The position numbers were made by a program, and so were the translations under genes. Source: JACNKJ01 sp964440095 (lineage in GTDB: Bacteria; Krumholzibacteriota; Krumholzibacteriia; JACNKJ01). Taken from it: a stretch of 25,465 nt of DNA. The notes beneath the pieces were generated by a model that ran no database searches, was not told the DNA's origin, and saw nothing but the letters and a program-made list of their open reading frames with translations. Location of the stretch: assembly GCA_964440095.1 (NCBI GenBank), contig CAYTPZ010000031.1, forward strand, positions 1-25,465, in the 5' to 3' direction. Positions 15,146 through 23,557 of the stretch are shown one piece after another. The first letter of the stretch is position 1; every line of letters starts with the position of its first letter.

Positions 15146-15188
15146 TCGGCATCTCAATCTGATTTTCTGATCCACGATCCAAAAGCCA

Positions 15189-15206
15189 GCGGAAGGTTTC
15201 TTCCGC
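15189..15206 (+). promoter_or_regulatory. Hairpin just upstream of the TolC-like gene ribosome site
   Basis: GCGGAAG-GTTT-CTTCCGC, a perfect 7-bp stem with 4-nt loop, 3 nt before the AAGGA ribosome site of the next gene. With no T tract it is more likely an RNA-stability or translation element than a terminator. Confidence 0.5.
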
Positions 15207-15218
15207 GAAAGGACCGAC

Positions 15219-16460
15219 ATGCCGACACGCATGGCCACCATGCTGGCCACGGCTTTCCTGATGTTTACGCTTGAGGCGGGCGCCCTTGCCGGGCCTGTGC
15301 AGATCATCCGAATTGCCGACATCGAGAAGGCGCTTGAGAATCATCCGACTTTGCTGCGGGCGGGGGCCGAACTCGACGCGAGCGAGGCCGACCTTCGCGC
15401 GGCGGGCCGCCTTGCCGACCCTGTTTTGGGGTTTGGCGCGGGAAGGGCTGAAGCGCTCGAGGGCGAAGAGACCGCTTCGGTCTACGAAGTCGAGCTGGAG
15501 CTCGACCTTCCCATGCCCGGCAGCTACCGCGCCGGCACACGTGCCGCGCGTGCCCATCGGGACGCGGCGAAAATCGCCTATGAGAGTGCACGCCTCGCCA
15601 GCCGCCACGAGTTGAGCGCGGTTTTCTGGCGGGTGGCCTTCGACCAAGATCGGCTTCAAAGCCTTGAGCAATCGCTCGACGAATTGCTTCGAGCGCGGGC
15701 AGTGGTCGAGCGGCGCATCGAAAGCGGTGAGGCCAGCCCCCTCGATCGTCCACGCCTTGAGGTAGAACTCGGTAAGCTCGAGGCGTCCATCCTTGCCGCG
15801 CGATTCGAATCGGAAGCGCGTCGGGAGAGTCTGCGGCTCTGGTTGAATCTGGGTGAGGATGTGGAAACTCGCGTGGAGGCCGAGTTGGATGAGCTCCCCG
15901 GGCCTCCCAACCTGGACGCCATTCTGGAGGGCCTGGAAGGAGAACATCTCAGGCTGCGCCAAAGCCGACTCGAAGTGGCGGCCGCGGAAGCTGATCTATC
16001 GCGCGAGAAGTTTAACCGGCTCGGGGGCTTCTCCCTGCGAGGTTTCATGGAGCAGGAGATGGATGCCAAGACCTACGGCGCGGGCATCAGTTTTCCCTTT
16101 CCGATCTGGAATCGGAACGGCCCGTCCATCGCGCGGGCGCGAGCGGACCTGACTGCGGCGCGTGAATCCTCCCGCCGGACAAAACTTGAATTGGAAAGCG
16201 TTCTTCGCGAAACCCTGGCCGAATTGCGACAGTCGCACGAGCGGGCCCAAAGCTATCGAGGGCGCATCCTGCCCGCGGCAAAGACAACCGCCGACGCCCT
16301 CGATCGAATGTATGAGATCGGCGAGGTGGGCATCCTGGAAATCCTCGACGCGCACCGCACACTGCTTGAAATCGAATCCGAATACCTCGAGACGCTCATG
16401 GAGACGCGACTCGCCTACCTCGATCTAAGAACCCTGATGGGGGAGAATTGCAATGAATAG
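15219..16460 (+). CDS. czcC: TolC-like outer-membrane channel of the metal efflux system (CzcC/CusC family)
   Basis: 413 aa; ATG with AAGGA 5-6 nt upstream. A signal peptide (about 1-25) is followed by two long helical repeats typical of outer-membrane efflux proteins: IADIEKALENHPTLLRAGAELDASEADLRAAG, and later LRLRQSRLEVAAAEADLSREKFN with GAGISFPFPIWNRNGPSIARARADL. The short CzcC form lacks a lipobox. It forms the trimeric exit duct for the adaptor and pump encoded next. It overlaps the adaptor gene by 8 nt, so all three are almost certainly one transcript with the small Cys/His protein. Confidence 0.9.
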   Translation: MPTRMATMLATAFLMFTLEAGALAGPVQIIRIADIEKALENHPTLLRAGAELDASEADLRAAGRLADPVLGFGAGRAEALEGEETASVYEVELELDLPMPGSYRAGTRAARAHRDAAKIAYESARLASRHELSAVFWRVAFDQDRLQSLEQSLDELLRARAVVERRIESGEASPLDRPRLEVELGKLEASILAARFESEARRESLRLWLNLGEDVETRVEAELDELPGPPNLDAILEGLEGEHLRLRQSRLEVAAAEADLSREKFNRLGGFSLRGFMEQEMDAKTYGAGISFPFPIWNRNGPSIARARADLTAARESSRRTKLELESVLRETLAELRQSHERAQSYRGRILPAAKTTADALDRMYEIGEVGILEILDAHRTLLEIESEYLETLMETRLAYLDLRTLMGENCNE

Positions 16461-17829
16461 GATACTGATGGCGCTGTTGCTGGCCGCGCTGCCTCTCGCC
16501 GGATGCGGCGAGCGCGAGGCGGACCATGAGCAAGCTGGAGACACAACTAGTTCCTGTGAAGACCCTATCGGGTGCTCCGACGAATTCGCTCTTATCGAGG
16601 ACGATCGTGCCGCCCACGAGGCCGGTTACGAGGGCCACGGCCACGGCGAGGAGGGCTCCGATCTGGACCGTCCCGTGGCGGAACTTTTCGCGGCACGATG
16701 CGAGCATGATATGGCCGCCCACGAGTGCGAGGATTGCCGCTACGAGGTGGGTGTCGCCTGTGTGTCGTCGAACCTTATCAAATCGGGACTCGTTCAGTTG
16801 GAGCCCGTACTTCGCCGAGATCTGGACGCCATGCTTCGCCTCACCGGCGAAATTCAGTTCGACGAGCGCAGTATCGCCCACCTCGGTCCGCGCGTGTCCG
16901 GCGTCGTGGATGAGGTTCAAGTGGAGCTGGGCGATCGTGTGGAGGCCGGTCGTCTGCTCGCGATTCTGACCAGCCACGAACTTGCCGAAGCGCAATCCGA
17001 GTATCTTCTCGCGATGGAAGACCGCCGGGTCGCGCGCCTGAGTCTGGATCGCCAGACATCGCTTCGGAAAGATGGCATTAGCAGCGAGCGTGACTACCTG
17101 GAGAGTCAGCAGAATTCCAGAGCCGCCGAAATTCGCGCGGATCTGGCGAAGCAGCGCCTGCTCCGCTTCGGGCTGGTCGACAGTGAGATCATCGAGCTGC
17201 GCGACGGTATCGGGTCCGCCGACGGACACCTCAAGGTGCGCGCGCCCTTTTCCGGCGAGGTCCTCAGCCTGCACGCGGTGCTCGGTGAGCAGATTGAGGC
17301 GGGGGAGGAGGTCATCCTTCTGGGCGACACGAGCAGCCTCTGGGCCTGGGTGGATATTTACGAGTCGCAGCTGGCGCGGCTGCGCAAGGCGCTGGACAGT
17401 GGGCCGGTGCCCGTGAAGATCTCGGTGCAGAGCGAACTGGGGCGCAGTTTCGATGGCGAGATCGATCATCTGAATCGATGGATGGATGAGCACACGCGTA
17501 CGGTGAGGGCGCGCATCATTCTGGACAATCGAAAAGGCGACCTGCATCCCGGCATGTTCGCCGAAGCACGAGTGTCTCTTGGCGTGGGCCGCGGCCCAGC
17601 CACCATTCCCGCCACCGCCCTGCTCGAGGATGAGGGTCGCAGCTTTGTCTTCATGCGACACGAGGGAGACTACTTCGTGCGTCGCCCCGTGGTGACCGGC
17701 AAGACGCAGGGCGGATGGGTGGAATTGCTTGACGGTCCCGCTCCCGGTGAGGAAGTCGTCACCGCCGGAGCCTTCCTTCTTAAATCCGATGTCCTTCGCT
17801 CGAAAATGGGCGAAGGCTGCGCTCACTAG
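16453..17829 (+). CDS. czcB: Periplasmic adaptor (membrane fusion) lipoprotein, CzcB/CusB family
   Basis: 458 aa. The signal ends in a lipobox LAGC (Cys18), so it is a lipoprotein. Residues about 25-95 form a His/Glu/Cys-rich metal-binding segment (AHEAGYEGHGHGEEG, then CEHDMAAHECEDCRYEVGV), the arrangement found in CzcB-type adaptors. Then come barrel-sandwich halves around a helical hairpin (LGPRVSGVVDEVQVELGDRVEAG; LKVRAPFSGEVLSLHAVLGEQIEAGEEV) and a C-terminal beta domain. It joins pump to channel and delivers periplasmic metal. The start overlaps the czcC end by 8 nt and czcA begins 8 nt after its stop. Confidence 0.92.
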   Translation: MNRILMALLLAALPLAGCGEREADHEQAGDTTSSCEDPIGCSDEFALIEDDRAAHEAGYEGHGHGEEGSDLDRPVAELFAARCEHDMAAHECEDCRYEVGVACVSSNLIKSGLVQLEPVLRRDLDAMLRLTGEIQFDERSIAHLGPRVSGVVDEVQVELGDRVEAGRLLAILTSHELAEAQSEYLLAMEDRRVARLSLDRQTSLRKDGISSERDYLESQQNSRAAEIRADLAKQRLLRFGLVDSEIIELRDGIGSADGHLKVRAPFSGEVLSLHAVLGEQIEAGEEVILLGDTSSLWAWVDIYESQLARLRKALDSGPVPVKISVQSELGRSFDGEIDHLNRWMDEHTRTVRARIILDNRKGDLHPGMFAEARVSLGVGRGPATIPATALLEDEGRSFVFMRHEGDYFVRRPVVTGKTQGGWVELLDGPAPGEEVVTAGAFLLKSDVLRSKMGEGCAH

Positions 17830-17837
17830 GAGGATCC

Positions 17838-20800
17838 ATGTCTCGATATTTCGATTTCCTCCTGAAAAACCGCAGTCTCGTCGTCATGGTGACGGCTCTA
17901 TCCGTGTTGCTGGGCCTGGCCGCCTGGCGGCACCTGCCCATCGACGCCTTTCCGGACATGAGCAACCAGCAGGTGATGATCCTCAGCGAGGCTCCCGCGC
18001 TTGGACCCTTGGATGTCGAGCGGCAAATCACATTTCCCATCGAAACGGTGATGGGCGGGCTGCCCGGCCTCAAGCATGTGCGGTCGGTATCGAAGACAGG
18101 CTTGTCGCAGGTCGTCGTCGTCTTCGATGACAAGGTCGACACCTACTTCGCGCGACAACTAGTTTTCGAGCGTCTGCAGATGGCGAAGGAAAATCTTCCG
18201 CCGGGCGTGGAACCGGAGATGGGTCCGATAAGCACGGGTCTCGGCGAAGTTTTCCAGTACACGCTGGAGAGCGAAAGTCATGATCTCACGGAGCTTCGCA
18301 CTATCCAGGACTGGATGGTGGCGCCGAAGCTGCGCGCACTCACGGGAGTGAACGAGGTGAACAGCTTCGGCGGACGGGTGCGGCAGATTCAGCTGATCGT
18401 GGATCCGTCCAGGCTGATCAAGTACGACCTCACGCTTTCCGAAGTGATGGCCGCGCTCGCGGAAAACAACGCCAATGCGGGCGGCGGTTTCATCGTCAAG
18501 AATTGGGAGCAGGAGAACATCCGCAGTATCGGACTCTTCGGTTCGCCCGACGACATCGGGCGCATCGTGCTCGCTTCCGAGGACGGCACGCCCGTCTACA
18601 TGTCGGATGTCGCGGATATACGAGAGGGGCATATGACGCGCATGGGCGCCGTCACACGCGGCGGCGAGGGTGAAGTTGTGGCCGGAATGGTCATCATGCT
18701 CAAGGGCGAAAACTCCAAGGAGGTCGTCGAGCGTGTGAAAGCCGCCCTGCCGACCATCGAGAGCTCTTTGCCCGAGGGCGTGAGCTTCAATGTTTTCTAC
18801 GACCGAACCGACCTGGTGCGTGCGGTGATCGGCACGGTCTCGGGCGCTCTGTTTTTCGGCGGATTCCTGGTGCTGCTTGTGCTCTTCTTCGTGTTGGGTA
18901 ATCTGCGTGCCGCCCTGGTTTCGGCGGTGAGCCTACCCATGACCGCGCTCTTCGCCTTCATTTTTATGGACGCCGCTGGACTCTCCGCCAACCTCATGAG
19001 CCTCGGCGGCCTGGCTGTGGCCATCGGCATGGTCGTGGATGGATCCATCGTCGTTGTCGAAAATGTCATGCGTCACCTGCGCGAGCGTCGCGAACTCGTC
19101 TCCTTGCTGGATGCGCCGCCCGCGCGCAGCGTCATTCAATCGATCACCGAGGCAATGCGAGAAGTAGGCAGGCCCATAACCTTCTCCATCATCATCATTA
19201 TTCTCGTCTTCTTGCCCCTGTTCTCGCTGGAAGGTATGGAGGGGAAGATGTTCAAACCCCTCGCCTTGACCATGGTTTTCGCCATGATGGGATCCCTGAT
19301 CACGGCCATCGCCATCGTTCCCGTACTCATGAGCTACTTTATGAAGCTGTCCACCTCGATGCGCGAACCCCGTTTTTTGATCTGGATACGTGGGGGTTAT
19401 GAGCGCGCGCTCGAGTTCTCGTTGCGTAGAAGTTCGGCTGTGCTTCTTGTGTCCGGACTGATCCTACTGCTCGCTCTCGCGTTCGTGCCCTTCCTGGGCA
19501 CGGAATTCCTACCCGATCTGGACGAGGGCGCCATCGCCATCAACGTGGTCAGGTTGCCCAATGCCTCGCTGGCCGGCTCGATCGCCACATCCGCTGAAAT
19601 GGAGCGGCGCGTGCTGGCTTTCGAGGAGGTGGAGACGGTGGTGTCCAAAACGGGCCGCGCCGAAATCTCCGAGGATCCCATGGGCCCCGAGCAGACCGAC
19701 GTTCTCATCATGCTGAAGCCTGAGAAGGAGTGGGCTACGGGCCGCAGCAAGGAAGATCTCATCGAGGAGATTAGGGAAACCCTCGGGGAGATTCCGGGCA
19801 TACGCATGGCCTTCAGCCAGCCCATCGCACTGCGCGTGAACGAACTGGTATCGGGCGTGAAGAGCGACCTGGCCGTGAAAATCTTCGGCTACGATATCGA
19901 GATCCTCAAGGAATTCGCCGATGAGGCGGGAGGCTTGCTCAGATCCATCGACGGGTCCGAGGATGTGAGTATCGAGCAGGTGGCCGGCTTCACGCAGCTC
20001 GAGATCATTCCCGACCGGGAGGCCATGGCTCGCTACCAACTAAATATCGTTGACCTCAACGAACTTGTGGAAACCGCCATCGGCGGGACGGTCGCCACGG
20101 AATTGGTGGACGGACAGATGCGCTTCGGCGTTCGACTGCGCTTTCCCGAAGACCGGCGTAGCAGCGACGAGGCCATCCTCTCTCTACTGGTCTCCACTCC
20201 GACCGGTGCGAAGGTGCCCCTGGGACAGGTCGCCCGTCTCGAGCGCAGCGAAGGTCCCGCGCAGATCAGCCGCGAATTGAATACTCGCCGCGTCGTGGTC
20301 GAGTGCAACGTGGAGGGGCGTGATCTGGGAAGTTTCGTTGCGGACGTGCAGAAACAGATGGCCGAACTCACGGCCGAACTGCCGCCGGGTTACTGGATCG
20401 AATACGGCGGCACCTTCGAGAATCAGCAACGTGCTTTGGGGCGCCTGGCCATCGTCGTGCCCCTGTCCATCTTGCTGATTTTCCTGATGCTTGTAACGGC
20501 TCTGGGATCCTTCAAGACCGCGGGCATGATCATGCTGAACCTGCCCTTCGCCCTGGTCGGGGCGGTGCTCGCCATGCTGATCTTCGGTATCAACCTGAAC
20601 GTGCCGGCAACGGTGGGATTCATCGCGCTTTTCGGCACGGCCGTGCAGAACGGCACGGTGCTGATCACATTCATCCAACAGTTGCTCGATAAGGGGGAAA
20701 GCCTACGAGAAGCCATCCTCACGGGATGCCTGCTGCGCTTTCGCGCCCTGATCATGACCGCGGCCACGACGGTTCTGGGGCTTGCGCCCATGCTTTTCGC

Positions 20801-20936
20801 CCGCGGGCCGGGCGCTGAGATGCAGCGGCCTCTGGCGGTGGTGGTCATCGGCGGGTTGTTGACCGCGTCGGCGCTGACTCTCCTGGTTCTGCCGACCTTG
20901 TTCTGGAGGCTCAATCAGAAAACTCAGAAAGCCTGA
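17838..20936 (+). CDS. czcA: Heavy-metal RND efflux pump, CzcA/CusA family
   Basis: 1032 aa, the usual size; ATG with AGGAGG 5 nt upstream. It has the N-terminal membrane helix, porter domains, and two transmembrane bundles of RND pumps. The helix-4 signature is AIGMVVDGSIVVVEN (Asp401, Glu408). CzcA (Zn/Co/Cd) reads DFG...DGA...EN, while CusA (Cu/Ag) reads AIG...DAA...EN. This protein has the AIG of CusA and the DG of CzcA, so substrate cannot be fixed; divalent cations are slightly favoured. It exchanges protons for metal and drives export through the adaptor and channel encoded upstream. It is last in the operon; no clear terminator follows. Confidence 0.93.
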   Translation: MSRYFDFLLKNRSLVVMVTALSVLLGLAAWRHLPIDAFPDMSNQQVMILSEAPALGPLDVERQITFPIETVMGGLPGLKHVRSVSKTGLSQVVVVFDDKVDTYFARQLVFERLQMAKENLPPGVEPEMGPISTGLGEVFQYTLESESHDLTELRTIQDWMVAPKLRALTGVNEVNSFGGRVRQIQLIVDPSRLIKYDLTLSEVMAALAENNANAGGGFIVKNWEQENIRSIGLFGSPDDIGRIVLASEDGTPVYMSDVADIREGHMTRMGAVTRGGEGEVVAGMVIMLKGENSKEVVERVKAALPTIESSLPEGVSFNVFYDRTDLVRAVIGTVSGALFFGGFLVLLVLFFVLGNLRAALVSAVSLPMTALFAFIFMDAAGLSANLMSLGGLAVAIGMVVDGSIVVVENVMRHLRERRELVSLLDAPPARSVIQSITEAMREVGRPITFSIIIIILVFLPLFSLEGMEGKMFKPLALTMVFAMMGSLITAIAIVPVLMSYFMKLSTSMREPRFLIWIRGGYERALEFSLRRSSAVLLVSGLILLLALAFVPFLGTEFLPDLDEGAIAINVVRLPNASLAGSIATSAEMERRVLAFEEVETVVSKTGRAEISEDPMGPEQTDVLIMLKPEKEWATGRSKEDLIEEIRETLGEIPGIRMAFSQPIALRVNELVSGVKSDLAVKIFGYDIEILKEFADEAGGLLRSIDGSEDVSIEQVAGFTQLEIIPDREAMARYQLNIVDLNELVETAIGGTVATELVDGQMRFGVRLRFPEDRRSSDEAILSLLVSTPTGAKVPLGQVARLERSEGPAQISRELNTRRVVVECNVEGRDLGSFVADVQKQMAELTAELPPGYWIEYGGTFENQQRALGRLAIVVPLSILLIFLMLVTALGSFKTAGMIMLNLPFALVGAVLAMLIFGINLNVPATVGFIALFGTAVQNGTVLITFIQQLLDKGESLREAILTGCLLRFRALIMTAATTVLGLAPMLFARGPGAEMQRPLAVVVIGGLLTASALTLLVLPTLFWRLNQKTQKA

Positions 20937-20943
20937 TTTTCGC

Positions 20944-20977
20944 CCCCGGGCGGGATTTGCTATCCTCCCCGGGCGGG
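20944..20977. promoter_or_regulatory. Direct repeats flanking an extended -10 promoter
   Basis: CCCCGGGCGGG occurs at 20944-20954 and again at 20967-20977, 23 bp apart. Between them lies TTTGCTATCCT, an extended -10 (TGC-TATCCT at 20958-20966). This is likely the promoter of the yedF-kinase-regulator set, with repeats as possible activator or repressor sites. Confidence 0.45.
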
Positions 20978-21048
20978 CATCGATGTATATTGATCGGGTA
21001 CGCCAAGGACTTCGGACCGGCGACCCGCCGGAATGTAATAGGAGAACC

Positions 21049-21381
21049 ATGACCTTTCTTTGCCTCAGCTCCGACCAGATGGGTCGAGGCGACGACGAAC
21101 TCGGGCGCAAGCTTCTAAAGATGTTCCTCGAGAAACTGGCAGCCTCTGACATTCCCATCGACATGATCGGCTGCGTCAATCACGGAGTGCTCCTGACCAC
21201 CGAGGGCAGTGAAGTTATCGAGAGCCTGAAGGTTTTAGAGGCAAGGGGCGCGCAGATCGCCTCTTGCGGAACCTGCCTCGAGCACCTGAATCTTCAGGGC
21301 AAATTGCTCATCGGCGGGGTGGGCAATATGGACGATAATCTCAAGATCATGGCGAGCGCTGACCGGGTCATCAAACCCTAG
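21049..21381 (+). CDS. YedF-like DsrE/F-family protein (C-terminal YedF domain only)
   Basis: 110 aa. ATG 21049 is chosen for the GGAG 5-6 nt before it and because SSDQMGRGDDELGRKLL is the start of this domain; an upstream in-frame ATG at 20983 has no ribosome site. Signature blocks are GRGDDELG, VNHGVLLTTEGSEV, LEARGAQIASCGTCLEHL and LIGGVGNM. These match the C-terminal part of YedF, which in selenium-related proteins follows a TusA-like sulfur-carrier domain. Here the TusA half is missing and no selD, selA or TusA gene is in view. A sulfur- or selenium-relay role is inference. The CGTC cysteines would be the reactive pair. Confidence 0.8.
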   Translation: MTFLCLSSDQMGRGDDELGRKLLKMFLEKLAASDIPIDMIGCVNHGVLLTTEGSEVIESLKVLEARGAQIASCGTCLEHLNLQGKLLIGGVGNMDDNLKIMASADRVIKP

Positions 21382-21417
21382 GAAGGCGAGACGCAGGCAA
21401 TCAGGCGAGGAGGTAGG

Positions 21418-21774
21418 ATGGAGATCGAGCAGGTCGAGGCAAAGCGCCGCCGGAAACTCGGCGAGACAATCGAGAATACGGGTTGGGCCCTCTTCCTGAT
21501 CATGATCGGCCTGCTCTGGATGCTGCCCGAGTATCTGTTTCCCGAGGGAAGCTGGCTCATCGGCTCGGGCTTGATCATTCTAGGCGTACAGCTCTTCCGC
21601 TTCTTCTTTGGTCTCCGCGCCTCGGGCGGCACGCTCGTATTAGGTGTCCTGGCCCTCGGCCTTGGCTTCGGTGATATGATCGGTTTCGAGATACCGGTCT
21701 TTCCGGCCATACTCGTTCTCGTGGGGCTTTACATGCTCTTCGACCTTCTCTTCAGAAAGAGGGGCGGGGATTGA
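21418..21774 (+). CDS. Small integral membrane protein (LiaI/DUF5668-like)
   Basis: 118 aa; ATG with GAGGAGG 5 nt upstream. A charged N terminus (EIEQVEAKRRRKLG) is followed by about three to four hydrophobic segments (ALFLIMIGLLWMLP; LIGSGLIILGVQLFRFFFG; GTLVLGVLALGLGFGDMIGF; VFPAILVLVGLYMLFDLLF). The GxxLIxxGLxxL style recalls LiaI/LiaF membrane domains that accompany envelope-stress two-component systems. Its stop overlaps the kinase start by 4 nt, so it may sense or modulate with that kinase. The specific function is unknown. Confidence 0.8.
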   Translation: MEIEQVEAKRRRKLGETIENTGWALFLIMIGLLWMLPEYLFPEGSWLIGSGLIILGVQLFRFFFGLRASGGTLVLGVLALGLGFGDMIGFEIPVFPAILVLVGLYMLFDLLFRKRGGD

Positions 21775-22871
21775 AGCCGAATCGCATCATTTCGGTCACC
21801 TACTGGCTGCTGCTGGTGCTCATGGTCGCCCAGTCGAGCTGGTGGGTGATCTATCTGAGCCGCGAGGGCGACCGCTACTTCGAGTTGCAGCAGCAACGCT
21901 TCCAGGCAGACCGGCTCCACGCGGCCTATCTCATGCGAACTTATCCGGAGATCGCGGAAGATCCCGACGCCCACCTGCACGAGAGCTTTCCCGACCTGCA
22001 CTTCAATCGTCTGGACAAGGGTTGGGATATCCACATCGACAGCTCGGTGGAAGATGCTACGCGCAAGGAGGCCAAGCGCCGCAGCGCCATGTTTCTGGGC
22101 GAAGGAATCTTCTTTCTGTCTCTGATTCTTGCGGGAAGTGCCCTGCTCACGCTCGCCTATCGCCGCGAGATGAGCTTTCGCCGTACGCGAGAGTTATTTC
22201 TGGCCGGAGTCTCCCACGAATTCCGCACACCCCTGGCCAGCCTGCAACTCTACGCCGAAACTCTTGAACGTCCCGATCTGGAGGAGTCGCGCCGCGCCGA
22301 GTTCCTCGGTCACATGCGGGAGGATATCTCCCGCCTGGACGGCATGGTGGGCCAGGTGCTCGCCGCCAGCCGCGCGGAAAGCCCGCTGGGCGCCGAACAA
22401 ACTCTGCTCGATGTGAAAGCCGAGGCCGAGGAAATTCTCCGAGGATTGGGAGCTTTCTTCAAGAGCCAGGGTGCCGAGGTGGAGACTCATCTTCAGGACG
22501 ACTGCCTTATTCTGGGCGATCGCCAGCTCTTCTCCGTAGCCCTTCGCAATCTCCTGGAAAATGCCGTAAAGTACTCGCCTGGGCCTGCAATTATCAAGTT
22601 GAGTTCGGAACGGGTGGGCGACCGCCTTCACTTATCCGTCCGTGATCAGGGTCCGGGGATTCCGCGCAGCTTGCGCCGGAAGATTTTCCAGAGTTTCTTC
22701 CGTGTGGGTGAGGCGGGTCGCCGGCCTGGAGGCGTTCGCGGAACCGGCCTGGGACTCTTTCTCGTGAAACGCGCCGCTCGTGAACTGGGCGGCAAGGTTG
22801 AACTGGACAGCAGGATGGGCGAGGGCTCCACCTTCACCCTGATCCTGCCCGCCGCCAAGGAGGCGCCGTGA
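21771..22871 (+). CDS. Membrane sensor histidine kinase
   Basis: 366 aa, TTG start inside the TTGA overlap with the preceding gene (GAGGGG ribosome site). Two membrane segments (about 9-29 and 111-130) enclose an 80-residue periplasmic sensor domain. Then comes a HisKA domain with the phosphorylation site His149 (SHEFRTPLASL), and an HATPase_c domain with the N box NLLENAVKYS (Asn264), G1 DQGPGIP and G2 GTGLGLFLVK. The sensor domain is not recognised. Position between a small membrane protein and an OmpR-type regulator, with 4-nt overlaps on both sides, makes these an obligate unit. The signal is unknown. Confidence 0.93.
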   Translation: MKPNRIISVTYWLLLVLMVAQSSWWVIYLSREGDRYFELQQQRFQADRLHAAYLMRTYPEIAEDPDAHLHESFPDLHFNRLDKGWDIHIDSSVEDATRKEAKRRSAMFLGEGIFFLSLILAGSALLTLAYRREMSFRRTRELFLAGVSHEFRTPLASLQLYAETLERPDLEESRRAEFLGHMREDISRLDGMVGQVLAASRAESPLGAEQTLLDVKAEAEEILRGLGAFFKSQGAEVETHLQDDCLILGDRQLFSVALRNLLENAVKYSPGPAIIKLSSERVGDRLHLSVRDQGPGIPRSLRRKIFQSFFRVGEAGRRPGGVRGTGLGLFLVKRAARELGGKVELDSRMGEGSTFTLILPAAKEAP

Positions 22872-23557
22872 AGAAGCGAATCCTGATCGTCGAAGATGAA
22901 GCCCATCTGGCCGAAGGCCTGAAGATCAATCTCGAGTTGGACGGCTATGAGCCCGTCCTCGCCGACAGCGCGGAGGAAGGCCTGAGGTACTGGGAGCGCG
23001 GCGGCGTAGATCTGATCCTGCTCGACGTCATGCTGCCCGGCATGGACGGTTACGAGATGTGCCGGCGCATCCGCGAGAAGGGCGACCGCGTTCCGGTACT
23101 CTTCCTCACGGCGAAAGGCTCGGAGGACGATCGCGTTCGCGGCCTCGAGGAGGGCGGCGACGACTACATCACCAAGCCCTTCGTGCTGCGGGAGCTGGTG
23201 GCGCGCATCAAGGGCATCTTCCGGCGGGATGACTGGATGCGCGAGAAGCCTACGCGGAATGTGCTCGAATGGTCGGGCGTGAAGATCGACCTGGACGCGC
23301 GCGTGGCGGAAACTCCCAGCGGCAAGCAGCGCCTCAAGGAGAAGGAGGCTATGATCCTGCGCCTTCTGGCCGAGCGCGATGGGGAAGCGGTCGATCGCGA
23401 CACCATCATCGATCGCATCTGGGGCTACGATGCCTATCCCAGCACGCGCACGGTGGACAACTTCATTCTGGCTTTGCGCAAGATGCTCGAGACGGATCCC
23501 GCAAAGCCCGAGCACATTTTGACGGCGCACGGGAAGGGCTATCGGCTGAAGCTCTAG
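22868..23557 (+). CDS. OmpR/PhoB-family response regulator
   Basis: 229 aa, GTG start inside the GTGA overlap with the kinase stop. The receiver domain has the acidic pair at Asp10/Glu11, phospho-acceptor Asp53 (LILLDVMLPG), Thr81 and Lys103 (YITKPF). The C-terminal winged helix (about 130-229) has EKEAMILRLLAERDG and the R-VDNFILALRKMLE recognition helix of this family, ending HGKGYRLKL. It binds DNA when phosphorylated by the adjacent kinase; targets are unknown, with its own promoter or the metal-efflux operon as candidates. The stop codon directly abuts the stop of the convergent gene. Confidence 0.94.
   Translation: MKKRILIVEDEAHLAEGLKINLELDGYEPVLADSAEEGLRYWERGGVDLILLDVMLPGMDGYEMCRRIREKGDRVPVLFLTAKGSEDDRVRGLEEGGDDYITKPFVLRELVARIKGIFRRDDWMREKPTRNVLEWSGVKIDLDARVAETPSGKQRLKEKEAMILRLLAERDGEAVDRDTIIDRIWGYDAYPSTRTVDNFILALRKMLETDPAKPEHILTAHGKGYRLKL

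Noticed and set aside
16396..17826. Long open frame (476 codons) on the reverse strand
   Set aside because: It is the mirror of the czcB adaptor gene in high-GC DNA; the adaptor has a lipobox, operon overlaps and family motifs.
21049..21381. Selenium-metabolism locus
   Set aside because: Only the YedF-like domain is present; no selD, selA, selB, selenocysteine tRNA or in-frame TGA readthrough was seen in the window.
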